Below, piece after piece: positions 44,184 to 53,550 of a stretch of 64,000 bases of DNA. A program made the translations under genes and the position numbers. The stretch is from Streptomyces goshikiensis. GTDB taxonomy: Bacteria > Actinomycetota > Actinomycetes > Streptomycetales > Streptomycetaceae. A model generated the notes under the pieces. That model made no database searches, was not told the DNA's origin, and saw nothing but the letters and a program-made list of their open reading frames with translations. Location of the stretch: contig NZ_BMVE01000015.1 in the NCBI RefSeq assembly GCF_014650555.1, positions 62,001-126,000 of the forward strand, read 5' to 3'. The first letter of the stretch is position 1, and every line of letters begins with the position of its first letter.

Positions 44184-44227
44184 ACAAGGGGGCGGGCCCG
44201 GAGGTCTCTCCGGGCCCGCCCCCTTGT
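44184..44227. terminator. 20-bp perfect hairpin terminator
   Basis: Arms 44184-44203 and 44208-44227 pair perfectly around GTCT. It sits between the DUF1360-unrelated DUF1330 gene and the convergent aldo/keto reductase, so it can stop transcription from both sides. Confidence 0.85.
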
Positions 44228-44262
44228 ACGTACGCCGGCCCTTCACCTGCACAGCGGGCGGT

Positions 44263-45252
44263 TCAGTTGTTGACGAACGTGAGGCTGGTCGCGTCGTAGC
44301 GGGTGCCCGCGATCTGCTCGGACGGCGCGGCGGCCTCGATGGCGGCCAAGTCCCCGGGGGACAGCTCGACGGCCAGGGCCGCGAGGTTCTCCTCCAGGTA
44401 CTGCCGGCGCCGGGTGCCGGGGATCGGCACCACGTCGTCGCCCCGGTGCTGCACCCAGGCCAGGGCGAGCTGGCCGGTGGTGACGCCCTTGGCCGCGGCC
44501 AGCTCGTCGATCCGCGCGACGATCGCCAGGTTCCGTTCGAGGTTGCCGTCGGCGAAGCGCGGCTGGCTGCGCCGTACGTCGGTCTCGGCCAGCCCGTCGA
44601 CCGAGCTGTACCGGCCGGTGAGGAAGCCGCGTCCGAGCGGGGAGAACGGGACCAGGCCGATGCCGAGCTCGCGGCAGACCGGGGCGATCTCGGCCTCCAG
44701 ATCGCGGGTCCACAGCGACCACTCGCTCTGCAGCGCTGTGATCGGGTGCACCGCGTGTGCCCGCCGGATGGTGCTCGCGCCGGCCTCGGAGAGCCCGAGG
44801 TGGCGGACCTTCCCGGCCTGTACCAGTTCGGCCATGGCGCCGACGGTCTCCTCGATGGGGACCTGCGGATCGACGCGGTGCTGGTAGTAGAGGTCGATGT
44901 GGTCGACGCCGAGCCGGCGCAACGACGCCTCGCAGGCCTGCCGTACGTAGGCGGCGTCGCCGCGGACCAGGGTGGGCTCGCCGAGGCGGTTGGCGAAGCC
45001 GAACTTGGTGGCCAGCACCACCTCGTCGCGGCGCCCGGCGACAGCCCGCCCGATCAGCTCCTCGTTGTGCCCGGCGCCGTAGAAGTCGGCGGTGTCGAGG
45101 AGGGTCACCCCGCGGTCGAGGGCGTGGTGCAGGGTCGCGATCGACTGCGCGTCGTCGCTGGCGCCGTAGCCGTGGCTCATGCCCATGCACCCCAGGCCCT
45201 GAGCGGAAACCGCCAGGCTGCCGAGGTGCCGGGTGGGGACGTTGGTGGTCAT
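44263..45252 (-). CDS. Aldo/keto reductase
   Basis: A 329-residue (beta/alpha)8 NADPH oxidoreductase. Catalytic tetrad: Asp and Tyr in LLDTADFYGAGHNEE, Lys in VLATKFGF, His in LYYQHRVD. The cofactor end IPGTRRRQYLEENLAAL is also typical. ATG 45252 follows AAGGAGG. Transcribed alone from a MerR-type promoter; may detoxify reactive carbonyls. Confidence 0.92.
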   Translation of the reverse strand: MTTNVPTRHLGSLAVSAQGLGCMGMSHGYGASDDAQSIATLHHALDRGVTLLDTADFYGAGHNEELIGRAVAGRRDEVVLATKFGFANRLGEPTLVRGDAAYVRQACEASLRRLGVDHIDLYYQHRVDPQVPIEETVGAMAELVQAGKVRHLGLSEAGASTIRRAHAVHPITALQSEWSLWTRDLEAEIAPVCRELGIGLVPFSPLGRGFLTGRYSSVDGLAETDVRRSQPRFADGNLERNLAIVARIDELAAAKGVTTGQLALAWVQHRGDDVVPIPGTRRRQYLEENLAALAVELSPGDLAAIEAAAPSEQIAGTRYDATSLTFVNN

Positions 45253-45288
45253 GCCGTTGCCTCCTTGTGCCGAGATCATCTGTCCAGG

Positions 45289-45319
45289 ACGCTAGGTGTT
45301 GGAGCGCACTCCATGTCAA
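45289..45319 (-). promoter_or_regulatory. MerR-type promoter with 19-bp spacer
   Basis: Reading leftwards: -35 TTGACA (45319-45314), a 19-base spacer and -10 TAGCGT (45294-45289). The spacer holds the dyad TGGAG-TGCG-CTCCA. An over-long spacer with a central dyad is the hallmark of promoters switched by MerR-family activators. No MerR gene is seen in the window. Confidence 0.7.
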
Positions 45320-45728
45320 CTGGCTCCTGCTGCCCTGGAGAAGGGCCCACTCCGCCTCGGACGGTGCCGTTGAGCGGGGAACCCTCGACGTAGCTGTAGC
45401 GGCTGGCCCGCAGACCCGATTGCGTCGGGTCGAGTCGCCGGGTATCACGGCTCTCGTAGTGGGTCGCTGGTCGGGTGCGGTCCCGGCACCGACGTCACCG
45501 CACCCACCCCGGCGTCCTGGCCCCACCGGTGGACTGATCGCCCCGCAGTCGTGGAAGATCCGCGTCCGCACCCGCGTCGAGTACGGCATCGCACACGTCA
45601 GGAACCGGCGGGTACTCGCTCGCCACCACAGCCGACGTGAGCACCTGAGCGACACCACCCGCGGTGCCGACCAGCCAGAGTGACCGCCGGGCCGACCCGC
45701 ACCTTTCCGTTTCGCACGTCAAGGCCCC
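45320..45728. other. Intergenic, nothing recognised
   Basis: About 400 bases between the reductase promoter and the next leftward gene's end. No supported gene. Confidence 0.4.
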
Positions 45729-46184
45729 TTACAACAGGACCCCCAGGGCGAACCCCAGCCCTATCGCCACGAACAACGCGCCCATTGCGCTGAACAGCCA
45801 CCAGAAGGCGGTGCCTTCGGCCGGGAGGGTCCAGCGTGACGGGTCTGCCTGGTCGTACCGGACCTCGACGCGGGTACCGACGGGAAGGGTCCTGTCCTTG
45901 GGCCGAGCGATGCTCGTCCTGGTTTCCATTGCGCGGCCGTCGCCCGTGCTCCAAGCGATGACCGGGTAGTACACGGTGGTTCCGACGCTCCGGCTGGTGC
46001 TGCCGGAATCCGAGGCCGGCGCGATCCGGGTCTCCTCAAGACGGGTCACCACACCCCGCGCGGTACTGCCCTCCCTCAGCAGGAACCGGACGCGTCGGAT
46101 CTTGAGGGAGGCGACGACGCCGATGACCGACCCCGCGGTGGTGAACACCGATGCGAGGAGCAGGAGGATCTGGGAAGCAGACAC
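45729..46184 (-). CDS. DUF3592-type membrane protein
   Basis: A 151-residue protein with an N-terminal helix (ILLLLASVFTTAGSVIGVVASL), a soluble beta domain (TARGVVTRLEETRIAP...VYYPVIAWSTGDGRAMETRT...PVGTRVEVRYDQADPSRW) and a C-terminal helix (FWWLFSAMGALFVAIGLGF). This is the DUF3592 pattern. GTG 46184 is taken as the start, without a strong ribosome site. Function unknown. Confidence 0.7.
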   Translation of the reverse strand: MSASQILLLLASVFTTAGSVIGVVASLKIRRVRFLLREGSTARGVVTRLEETRIAPASDSGSTSRSVGTTVYYPVIAWSTGDGRAMETRTSIARPKDRTLPVGTRVEVRYDQADPSRWTLPAEGTAFWWLFSAMGALFVAIGLGFALGVLL

Positions 46185-46457
46185 AGGGGTCGTCTCGATT
46201 CTGGAGCCGAAGAACTCCTGACAGCATGCCAGTGCGGCGATCTCCCCATACGGCAGGGGCATGGCCGGGGCGGGCCTCAACGCAGCCCCGCCGACGGTCT
46301 CCTCCCGGAGGAGGAGGCCGGACCGGGCCGCAGGTCCCGGGCCCGGGGGCGGACGGGACCGGGGTCCTCGTGCCCTTGGGCGATGTGCCGTACCAGGGCG
46401 GGTTCCTAGCCTCGGGGCATGCGATCACACGAAGCGGACGATGCTCAAGGAGACCCC

Positions 46458-48029
46458 GTGACCACGGTCAGCCCCGCCGCACGCCGCGCCTTGGCCGTGG
46501 GCCTCGCCCTCGCCGCCTGCCTCACGTCTTCCCCCGTCCTGGCCACGGCCGCCGAGGCCCCCGCCCAGGACAGCGCCGGGGCCGGACTGGACCGGTACTA
46601 CCGCCAGCACCTCGGCTGGGGCAGCTGCATCAAGGGCCCCGACGACACCACGGGCCGCGATCTGGACCAGGCGGGCGTGCAGTGCGCGGAGGTGACCGTG
46701 CCCCTGGACTACGCCGACCCCCGGGGGCGCACGATCACCGTGGCGATCTCCCGGCTCAAAGCCACCGACACCCGCCACCGCATCGGCGCGATCCTCCTCA
46801 ACAACGGCGGTCCGGGAGGTCCCGCGCTCCAGTCCCCGCCGCAGGCCCGCGCGTCGATGAAGGAGGTCGGCTCGCGCTACGACATCGTCGGCTTCGACCC
46901 GCGTTTCATCGGGCGCAGCACCGCGCTGGACTGCGGCTTGCCCGTCGGCATGACCTGGCTGTCCGCCGGCGCCGGCCGGGCGGGCTTCGACCGCCAGGTC
47001 GCCCTGCAGAAGAGCCTGGCCGACAAGTGCCGGGCCACCGATGCCGCGGTGCTCCCGCACATCACCACCCGCAACACGGCCCGCGACATGGACGTCATCC
47101 GCGCCTCGCTCGGCGAGCGGAAGATCTCCTTCCTGGGCTACTCGTACGGCACCTACCTGGGCACGGTCTACACGCAGATGTTCCCCGGCCGCCACGACCG
47201 GATGGTGCTGGACGGGGCGATCAACCCGAGCGACTACCGCCCCCGGCTGCTGAAGGGCACCGAGCGCGAGAACGAGAAGGCGCTGTCCGACTGGGCCGCC
47301 TGGGCCGCGGAGCACCACGACACCTACGGCCTCGGCCGCAGCCGCGCCGGAGTGCTCGCCGCCGTCGACCGCATCGTCGCGGCGGCCGCGCGCGCTCCGC
47401 TGACCATCGGCGCCGGCGCCGATGCCTTCCGGATAGACGACAGCCAGGTGCCGCTCCTCCTCTTCTCGGGCATCGCGGACGACACCGCCCCGGCGCGGGC
47501 GTCGTTCGGCGAGCTGCTTTCCGTACTGGCCAAAGCCGCGGAGGGCCGGCCGACGACGGTGCCGCCGATGCTGGTCCCGGAGCTGCGGTACGTGCTGCGC
47601 GGTGAGGGCGAGCCCACCGGCGCGCAGTCCGCCGTCATCTGCGGGGACGTGGCCGCCGCGCGCGATCCCGAGCTCTACTGGCGGGACATCGAGCGCAACC
47701 GCACCGCGCACCCGCTGTTCGGTGCTCTGACCAACAACATCAACCCGTGCGCCTTCTGGGACTCGCCGCGCGAAGAGCCCACCCGGGTGCGGCGCGATGC
47801 CCCTGCACTGATCGTCGCCGCCACCGGTGACCCGCGTACGACGTACAAGGGAAGCGTCGAGCTGCACGAGCAGCTGCCGAGCTCCAGGCTGGTCACCCTT
47901 GAGGGCGCCAACCGGCACGCCCTTTTCGGGCGCTACGGCAACGCGTGCGTGGACGACCAGGTCAACCGGTACCTGGCCACCGGCAAGCTGCCGGTGAGGG
48001 ACCGGACTTGCGTCAAGCAGGCGGGGTAG
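46458..48029 (+). CDS. Secreted TAP-like alpha/beta-hydrolase (tripeptidyl aminopeptidase family)
   Basis: A 523-residue exported serine hydrolase. Signal peptide at 1-30 (ARRALAVGLALAACLTSSPVLATAAEA). The oxyanion/Gly segment NNGGPGG, nucleophile elbow GYSYGTYLG, VLDGAINP, Asp in VAATGDPRTTY and His in GANRHALFG are those of the Streptomyces tripeptidyl aminopeptidase/SlpD-E group; CVDDQVNRYLATGKLP ends the TAP-like C-terminal domain. GTG 46458 follows AAGGAGA. Releases short peptides outside the cell. Confidence 0.9.
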   Translation: MTTVSPAARRALAVGLALAACLTSSPVLATAAEAPAQDSAGAGLDRYYRQHLGWGSCIKGPDDTTGRDLDQAGVQCAEVTVPLDYADPRGRTITVAISRLKATDTRHRIGAILLNNGGPGGPALQSPPQARASMKEVGSRYDIVGFDPRFIGRSTALDCGLPVGMTWLSAGAGRAGFDRQVALQKSLADKCRATDAAVLPHITTRNTARDMDVIRASLGERKISFLGYSYGTYLGTVYTQMFPGRHDRMVLDGAINPSDYRPRLLKGTERENEKALSDWAAWAAEHHDTYGLGRSRAGVLAAVDRIVAAAARAPLTIGAGADAFRIDDSQVPLLLFSGIADDTAPARASFGELLSVLAKAAEGRPTTVPPMLVPELRYVLRGEGEPTGAQSAVICGDVAAARDPELYWRDIERNRTAHPLFGALTNNINPCAFWDSPREEPTRVRRDAPALIVAATGDPRTTYKGSVELHEQLPSSRLVTLEGANRHALFGRYGNACVDDQVNRYLATGKLPVRDRTCVKQAG

Positions 48030-48065
48030 CGGCCCGCGGAGGCCGGCGCCTGGGCCGGGGCGTAG

Positions 48066-49451
48066 TCAGAACGTCAGCCGGAACAGTGCGCCCCCGCCCG
48101 GGGCGGCCTCCGCCGTGAGCTCCGCGGAGTGCGCCCGCGCGATCTGCCGGGCCATGGCCAGGCCGAGCCCGGATCCCGGCAGGGCGCGGGCCGCCCCGGC
48201 CCGGTAGAACCGGTCGAAGACGTGCGGCAGGTCCTCCGGCGCGATTCCCGGCCCGTGGTCACGGACCGACAGCTCCGGTCCCCGGCCCTGGCCGCCCGCT
48301 ACCAGGTCGACCTCGACGGGCAGTCCGTCCCTGCTGAACTTGGCCGCGTTGTCGAGCAGGTTCCCCAGCAGGCGGCTGAGGCGCGCGGGCACCCCGGGCA
48401 CCACGACGGGCTCGGCCGGTGCCCGTAGGTGGAAGGGCACGGCCGGCCAATGCGCCCGAGCGCTCTGCACGCAGTGCTCCACCAGCGCGCCCAGCGAGAC
48501 CTCTTCCACCAGCGGCTGCGGCTCCTCGTCGCGTGCCAGCTCGATCAGATCGTTGACGAGCCCCGTCACCTCCCGCAGCTGCCGGCCCAGCGCGGCCGAG
48601 GCGCGCTCGCGCTGTTCGGGCGTGAGCCGGTCGGCCCGGGCCAGCAGTTCGGCGTTGGTCCGCAGTGCGGTCAGGGGGGTGCGCAGTTCATGGGAGGCGT
48701 CCGCGACCAGTTGGCGTTGTGCGGCCACCGACTGCTCCAGCTCGCCCAGCATGGTGTTGAAGCTCGTGGCCAGCCGGGTGATCTCGTCCTCCCGCCCCGG
48801 TGGCGGCAGTTCGATGCGGTGCCGTGCGTCACGAGTGGCGGCGATCCGCTCGGCCGTCGCGGTGAGGCGGGCGACCGGGGCCAGGCCGGTCCGTGAAACC
48901 CAGTGGCCGAGAAGGGCGGCCAGCAGTACGCCGACCACCGCCGTCAGCACCAGCCAGCGGGCGGCCTCCTCGATGCCGTCTTCGACCGTGTCGGCCCGCA
49001 GGGCCACCTGCAGCGCGCGCCCCTTGGCGTAGTCGGTGGTGAGCATCCGGGCGGGATACCCGGCCACCGTGATGTTGGTGTAGTAGGGGGCCCGCTTCCC
49101 CTCGGCGACCTCCCGCGCGGCCGGGGCCACGGGCAGCCGCCCCGGCTCCGTGGGTTTCTTGGCGGGGTCGGCGGACACGACCTCCGCACACGCGGGTGCG
49201 GCCAGGAACCGGCATTCCCCTGCCAGGACACCCGGCCCGGCCCCCGGTTCGCGCTGGGCGGCGAGCCGCGCGGACTGCGTGAGGGTGAGGTCGAGCTGCT
49301 CGTAGAGCGCGGCCCTGACCACCAGGAACGCCGCCGCGCACACCCCGAGCGCCACCAGGGCCACGGCGGCCGTGACCGACATCGCCAGCCGGACCCGCAG
49401 GGGGCCGCGCCGGCGCCAGACCCGGCCGAGCCGCCGGCGGCCGCCGCTCAC
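48066..49451 (-). CDS. Two-component sensor histidine kinase
   Basis: A 461-residue membrane kinase. Helix 1 (MSVTAAVALVALGVCAAAFLVVRAAL), an extracytoplasmic domain of about 115 residues, helix 2 (WLVLTAVVGVLLAALLGHWV), HAMP, phosphoacceptor DASHELRTPLTALR, N box LLGNLLDNAAKFS and G boxes DHGPGIAPEDL / GSGLGLAMA. The GTG start overlaps the response regulator stop by 4 bases. Signal unknown; the envelope genes beside it suggest a cell-wall cue. Confidence 0.92.
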   Translation of the reverse strand: MSGGRRRLGRVWRRRGPLRVRLAMSVTAAVALVALGVCAAAFLVVRAALYEQLDLTLTQSARLAAQREPGAGPGVLAGECRFLAAPACAEVVSADPAKKPTEPGRLPVAPAAREVAEGKRAPYYTNITVAGYPARMLTTDYAKGRALQVALRADTVEDGIEEAARWLVLTAVVGVLLAALLGHWVSRTGLAPVARLTATAERIAATRDARHRIELPPPGREDEITRLATSFNTMLGELEQSVAAQRQLVADASHELRTPLTALRTNAELLARADRLTPEQRERASAALGRQLREVTGLVNDLIELARDEEPQPLVEEVSLGALVEHCVQSARAHWPAVPFHLRAPAEPVVVPGVPARLSRLLGNLLDNAAKFSRDGLPVEVDLVAGGQGRGPELSVRDHGPGIAPEDLPHVFDRFYRAGAARALPGSGLGLAMARQIARAHSAELTAEAAPGGGALFRLTF

Positions 49452-50170
49452 GCCGCGTCCAGCCGGTAGCCGACTCCGTGCACGGTGTGCACCAGCCGGG
49501 GCTCGCCGCCGGCCTCCAGCTTCCGGCGCAGGTAGCCGATGTAGACGGCGAGGGAGTTGGAGTCCGGCCCGAAGTCCTGTCCCCACACCAGTTCGAGGAT
49601 CAGCTCGCGGGGGAGTACCTGGCCGGCGTGACGCACGAGGAGTTCGAGCAGGGCCGCTTCGGTACGGCTGAACTCCAGCGGGCGGCTCCCGCGGCGCCCG
49701 GTCCGGGTCGCCGGGTCGAGCACGAGGTCGGCGACGCCGAGCGCGGCGGCGCCGCCGGGTGCGGGCGACGCCCGCCGCAGCAGCGCGCGTACCCGCGCGA
49801 CCAGCTCGTCCAGGGCGAACGGCTTGACGAGGTAGTCGTCGGCGCCCGCCTCCAGGCCGTCGACGCGCTCGCTGACGGAGTCGAGCGCGGTCAGGACGAG
49901 GATGGGCGTACGGTCGCCCATCGCGCGCAGCTGCCGGCAGACGCCGAGGCCGTCGAGGACGGGCATCATGACGTCGAGGACGACCGCGTCCGGCTCCCAG
50001 GCCGCCACCTGGGAGAGGCCCGCGAGTCCGTCCGCCGCGCCCCGCACCTCGTACCCCTCGACCGCGAGTCCGTCCTCGACGGCTGCCCGCACCTCCGGCT
50101 CGTCGTCGACGACGAGGATGCGCTGCCCGCCCGCACTGCCTGTACTGCCCGTGGTGTCCTGGGAACTCAT
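49448..50170 (-). CDS. OmpR/MprA-type response regulator
   Basis: A 240-residue regulator. Receiver: VVDDEPEV, phospho-Asp in VVLDVMMP, LTALDS, and Lys in DYLVKPF. DNA-binding winged helix: LEFSRTEAALLELLVRHAGQVLPRELILELVWG...VYIGYLRRKLE...HTVHGVGYRL. First gene of the two-component operon and divergent from the murG-like gene, with direct repeats between them that it may bind. Confidence 0.93.
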   Translation of the reverse strand: MSSQDTTGSTGSAGGQRILVVDDEPEVRAAVEDGLAVEGYEVRGAADGLAGLSQVAAWEPDAVVLDVMMPVLDGLGVCRQLRAMGDRTPILVLTALDSVSERVDGLEAGADDYLVKPFALDELVARVRALLRRASPAPGGAAALGVADLVLDPATRTGRRGSRPLEFSRTEAALLELLVRHAGQVLPRELILELVWGQDFGPDSNSLAVYIGYLRRKLEAGGEPRLVHTVHGVGYRLDAA

Positions 50171-50192
50171 GGGGCAAAGACTGCCAAAGGCA

Positions 50193-50222
50193 TCTGAGAA
50201 AACCTCTTAGAACGTTCTTAGG
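50193..50222. promoter_or_regulatory. Three direct repeats, probable response-regulator site
   Basis: TCTGAGA (50193), TCTTAGA (50205) and TCTTAGG (50216) recur with 11-12 base spacing, one helical turn, in the short gap between the regulator and murG-like genes. OmpR-type proteins bind such head-to-tail repeats. Placement would let one regulator control both directions. Confidence 0.65.
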
Positions 50223-50243
50223 GCGCACCGGGAGTGTGCGCAC

Positions 50244-51434
50244 ATGACCACCACCACACCACACACACCTACGACACTGTCCGTCGTGATCGGTGCGGGC
50301 GGCACCGGCGGGCACATCTACCCCGGCCTCGCCCTCGCCGAGGCGCTGCGTGCCGCCGTGCCCGGAGCCGTGGTCTCGTTCATCGGGACCGAGCGGGGCC
50401 TGGAGACCGAGCTGATCCCCGGCGCAGGCTACCGCCTGCACACCGTTGACATGATCCCCTTCGATCCCTCCCTGGGTGCGAAGCGGTACCTGCTGCCCGC
50501 GGCGCTGCTGCGCTCGGCGCACCAGGCGCGCTCGGTGATCCGGGCGCAGGGTGCCCACGCCGTCGTGGGCATGGGCGGATACCCGAGCGCCCCCGCCGTC
50601 CTCGGCGCCCGGCTCGCGGGCCTGCCGGCCGTGATCCACGAGTCCAATGCCGTGCCCGGCCGTGCCAACCAGTTCGCGGCCCGGCTCACCCCGCACGTCG
50701 CCGTCGCCTTCGACCGCAGCCGCGCCCACCTCTCCGGCGGTGAGCGGGCGCTGACCACCGGGATGCCGATCTCCGCCGCCCTGTCCGGCCTCGCGGAGCT
50801 GCCCGGAGCGGACCGGGTGGCGCTGCGCGCCGAGGCCCGGTACGCGCTCGGGGTTCCCCCGGGGCGCCGGCTGATCGTGTTCAACGGCGGCAGCCTGGGC
50901 GCCGTCCGCCTCACCCGGGCGGCCGCCGCGCTGGCCGGCCTGTGGCAGTACCGGGACGACGTACAGCTCCTGATCAAGACCGGACCGGCCGAACTGCCGG
51001 ACACGGTGACCGAACTCGCCACGTCCGGCGGCCAGCGCATCGCGCGGGCCGTGCCGTACCTGGACCGCATGGACCTCGTCTACGCGGCCGCCGACCTGGT
51101 GGTGTGCCGCGCGGGCTCCGCGACCATCGCCGAACTGGCGGCGACCGGCGTCCCGGCGGTACTGGTGCCCTACCCGTACGCCCCCGGCGACCACCAGACG
51201 CACAACGCGCGGGTCCTGTCCGACGCGGGCGCCGGAGTACTGCTGCCCGACGCGGAGACCACCGCCGAGCGCCTCGCCCACCTCATCGGGCCGCTGCTGG
51301 CCGACCCGGCCCGGCTGTCGGCGATGGCCGGCGCCGCCGACCCCGGCCCGCACGCGCGAGCCGCCGAACTGCTGGCCGCCGAAGTACTCCGCGTCGCCGG
51401 TTTCGTCCCCACCCCTCACCTGGAGCGCATATGA
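50244..51434 (+). CDS. MurG-like GlcNAc transferase (paralogue)
   Basis: A 396-residue GT28 glycosyltransferase. GAGGTGGHIYPGLALAEAL at the start, GMGGYPSAPAVLGARLAGLPAVIHESNAVPGRAN, GGSLGA and CRAGSATIAELAATGVPAVLVPYPYAPGDHQTHNA all match MurG, which makes lipid II from lipid I. It is outside any dcw-type cluster and is joined to an epimerase, so I infer an accessory MurG acting on a modified acceptor or sugar. ATG 50244. Confidence 0.88.
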   Translation: MTTTTPHTPTTLSVVIGAGGTGGHIYPGLALAEALRAAVPGAVVSFIGTERGLETELIPGAGYRLHTVDMIPFDPSLGAKRYLLPAALLRSAHQARSVIRAQGAHAVVGMGGYPSAPAVLGARLAGLPAVIHESNAVPGRANQFAARLTPHVAVAFDRSRAHLSGGERALTTGMPISAALSGLAELPGADRVALRAEARYALGVPPGRRLIVFNGGSLGAVRLTRAAAALAGLWQYRDDVQLLIKTGPAELPDTVTELATSGGQRIARAVPYLDRMDLVYAAADLVVCRAGSATIAELAATGVPAVLVPYPYAPGDHQTHNARVLSDAGAGVLLPDAETTAERLAHLIGPLLADPARLSAMAGAADPGPHARAAELLAAEVLRVAGFVPTPHLERI

Positions 51435-52426
51435 ACAGCTGGACCGACCGCACCGTCCTCGTCACCGGCGCGGAGGGCTTCATCGGCTCGACGCTGGTGG
51501 ACCTGCTGGTGTCACGGGGCGCGCGGGTGCGTGCCTTCGTCCACTACAAGCCGTACGCCGAGAAGGGCCACCTGGCGCGCTACCTGGCCGACCCGGACGG
51601 CCCGGTGGAGATGTGGACGGGCGACGTCCGTGACGCGGGCCGGGTCAGCGACGCGGTGGCCGGCTGCGACACCGTCTTCCACCTGGCGGCTCTCATCGGG
51701 ATTCCTTACAGCTACGCCTCGCCCGGCGCGTACGTGCAGACGAACGTCACGGGCACGCAGAACGTGGCGGAGGCCTGCCGGCGGCACGGCGTTCGGCGCC
51801 TGGTGCACACCTCGACCAGCGAGGTCTACGGGACGGCGCTGACCGCCCCGATCTCCGAGAGTCACCCGCTGCAGCCGCAGTCCCCGTACTCCGCGTCGAA
51901 GATCGGCGCGGACATGATGGCACTCTCCTTCCACCACGCCTTCGAACTCCCGGTGACGGTGGTACGCCCCTTCAACACCTACGGGCCGCGCCAGTCGGCG
52001 CGCGCGGTCATCCCGACCATCCTGGCCCAACTGCACGCCGGCTCGCGGGAGATCCGCCTCGGCTCGCTCACGCCGACCCGGGACTTCACGTACGTCACCG
52101 ACACGGCGGAGGGCTTCCTCGCGGTGGCGGAGTGCGACCGGGCGCTGGGGGAGGTGGTCAACCTCGGCACCGGTGAGGAGATCTCCGTCGGCGCCCTGGC
52201 CGAGGCCCTGATCGCGGCCTCCGGCCGTGAAGCGAAGGTGGTCGTGGACCCGACCCGGCTGCGCCCCTCGGGCAGCGAGGTCCAGCGCCTGCTGTCGGAC
52301 AACTCGCGGGCCCGGGAGTGGGCCGGCTGGCGCCCCCGGGTCGGCCTGGAGGAGGGGTTGCGCCACACCTCGGCCTGGATCGCGGCGAACCAGTCCCTCT
52401 TCGCGCCGGACCGGTACGCGGTCTAG
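51431..52426 (+). CDS. Nucleotide-sugar epimerase/dehydratase (extended SDR)
   Basis: A 331-residue extended SDR. GAEGFIGSTLVDLLV cofactor loop, VFHLAALIGIPYSYASPGAYVQTNVTGTQNV, HTSTSEVYG, catalytic Y-S-A-S-K in SPYSASKIGAD, and RPFNTYGPRQS are those of UDP/GDP-sugar epimerase-dehydratases. The ATG overlaps the murG-like stop (ATGA), so both are translated together and probably act on the same sugar pathway. Sugar unknown. Confidence 0.88.
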   Translation: MNSWTDRTVLVTGAEGFIGSTLVDLLVSRGARVRAFVHYKPYAEKGHLARYLADPDGPVEMWTGDVRDAGRVSDAVAGCDTVFHLAALIGIPYSYASPGAYVQTNVTGTQNVAEACRRHGVRRLVHTSTSEVYGTALTAPISESHPLQPQSPYSASKIGADMMALSFHHAFELPVTVVRPFNTYGPRQSARAVIPTILAQLHAGSREIRLGSLTPTRDFTYVTDTAEGFLAVAECDRALGEVVNLGTGEEISVGALAEALIAASGREAKVVVDPTRLRPSGSEVQRLLSDNSRAREWAGWRPRVGLEEGLRHTSAWIAANQSLFAPDRYAV

Positions 52427-52650
52427 CGAGGCGACGCCCCGCCCGGGTGGCAGACCCCCGCGGCCTGCACCGGCTGGTCCCGTGCGAGCACCGCAGCGGG
52501 GAGCCCGGCCGGTCCCGCGGCGGGTAGGCCGGACCTCCAGGCCGGGGCGGCGCCGCCTGCGGTTCCTCGGTGGCGGTGGTCAGCGGGACGCGGGCGCTTC
52601 CCCAGGGCCGCTCGGGGTGGTCCGCGGGGTCGAGCCGTCCGGCAGCCCGC
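52427..52650. other. Gap between convergent genes
   Basis: About 224 bases between the epimerase stop and the leftward NAD-kinase-like stop. Terminators are expected; no perfect hairpin stood out. Confidence 0.3.
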
Positions 52651-53550
52651 TCAGGTCACCAGGCGCAGCGACGTTCCGGCGATGCCCAGCCGTACGCTCT
52701 GACCCCAGGTCAGCTCCAGGGCGTCGCCCTCCATCCCGTCGCCGAACACTACGATCCGGTCCGACTCCACGGTCAGCCGAAGCCCCTGGCCCTGCCCCAG
52801 CTCACCGGCGACCCTTGTCGTTCCGGTCGCCGGAGAGGGCCAGGCCTCCCGCACGAACCACAGGAGCCGCCGCTCGCAGGGTGAGGGCAGCCCCGCGGAG
52901 CTGCCGCGCTCCAGCCACAGGGAACGCAGCCAGCCGGTGGCGCCCGTACCGGTGCCCACCAGCACCCCGGAGGACGCCTGGGCCTCCTCCGGGCCCTGGT
53001 CGCCCTCGCCGCCCAGGCGGTAGCGGGCCGTCTGGTGACCGGGCGAGCCCAGGTAGATCTCGTTCAGGGCGAGAAGGCGCTGGGTGTCGTCGGCGACGGC
53101 CTCGACCATGGTCAGCTCCTCCGCCCGGCTCCCGGCGGCGATGGCGGCACGCAGCAACGCGGCCGTGTCGGCGCAGCGGTGACGGACCAGGACCCCCGGG
53201 TTCCGTCCCGGGTCGGTGTCGATGCCCACGACCGGCTGTCCGCGCAGGTACTTGGCGGTGTTGGCGACCAGGCCGTCCTGGCCGACCACGACCACCACGT
53301 CCTCCGGGGCGAACGGGAAGCGGTCCAGGTCCGCCCGCTCCACGCTGGAGCTGCGCCAGGTGAGCGGCACCGCCGCCGCCACCTCGCGCAGTGCCTGCCG
53401 CGTGCGTTCGTGGCGGTGGACCACCTCGTCGATCGACCGGCCCCGGCGGGACAGGAGGAACGCGGCCTGCCCGTGCGTGCCGTACCGGGCGAGCAGTTCC
53501 TCGTACTCGGTCCTGCGGTGCACGAGCACCGCCCGCGGGGCCAGGCTCAC
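52651..53550 (-). CDS. NAD kinase-like protein
   Basis: A 299-residue protein of the NAD kinase/diacylglycerol kinase superfamily. VVVVGQDGLVANTAKYL corresponds to the GGDGT loop, here GQDGL; ALNEIYLGSP matches the NE motif and GVLVGTGTGATGWLRSL the TGSTA region. The changed first Gly may alter catalysis. Its start overlaps the SPFH gene stop by 4 bases; such a pair suggests a membrane-linked complex. Confidence 0.75.
   Translation of the reverse strand: MSLAPRAVLVHRRTEYEELLARYGTHGQAAFLLSRRGRSIDEVVHRHERTRQALREVAAAVPLTWRSSSVERADLDRFPFAPEDVVVVVGQDGLVANTAKYLRGQPVVGIDTDPGRNPGVLVRHRCADTAALLRAAIAAGSRAEELTMVEAVADDTQRLLALNEIYLGSPGHQTARYRLGGEGDQGPEEAQASSGVLVGTGTGATGWLRSLWLERGSSAGLPSPCERRLLWFVREAWPSPATGTTRVAGELGQGQGLRLTVESDRIVVFGDGMEGDALELTWGQSVRLGIAGTSLRLVT

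Noticed and set aside
48066..51419. Single 1117-codon reverse frame covering kinase, regulator and murG-like gene
   Set aside because: Only the part up to 49451 encodes a real protein (the kinase); the rest is out of frame with the regulator and antisense to the murG-like gene.
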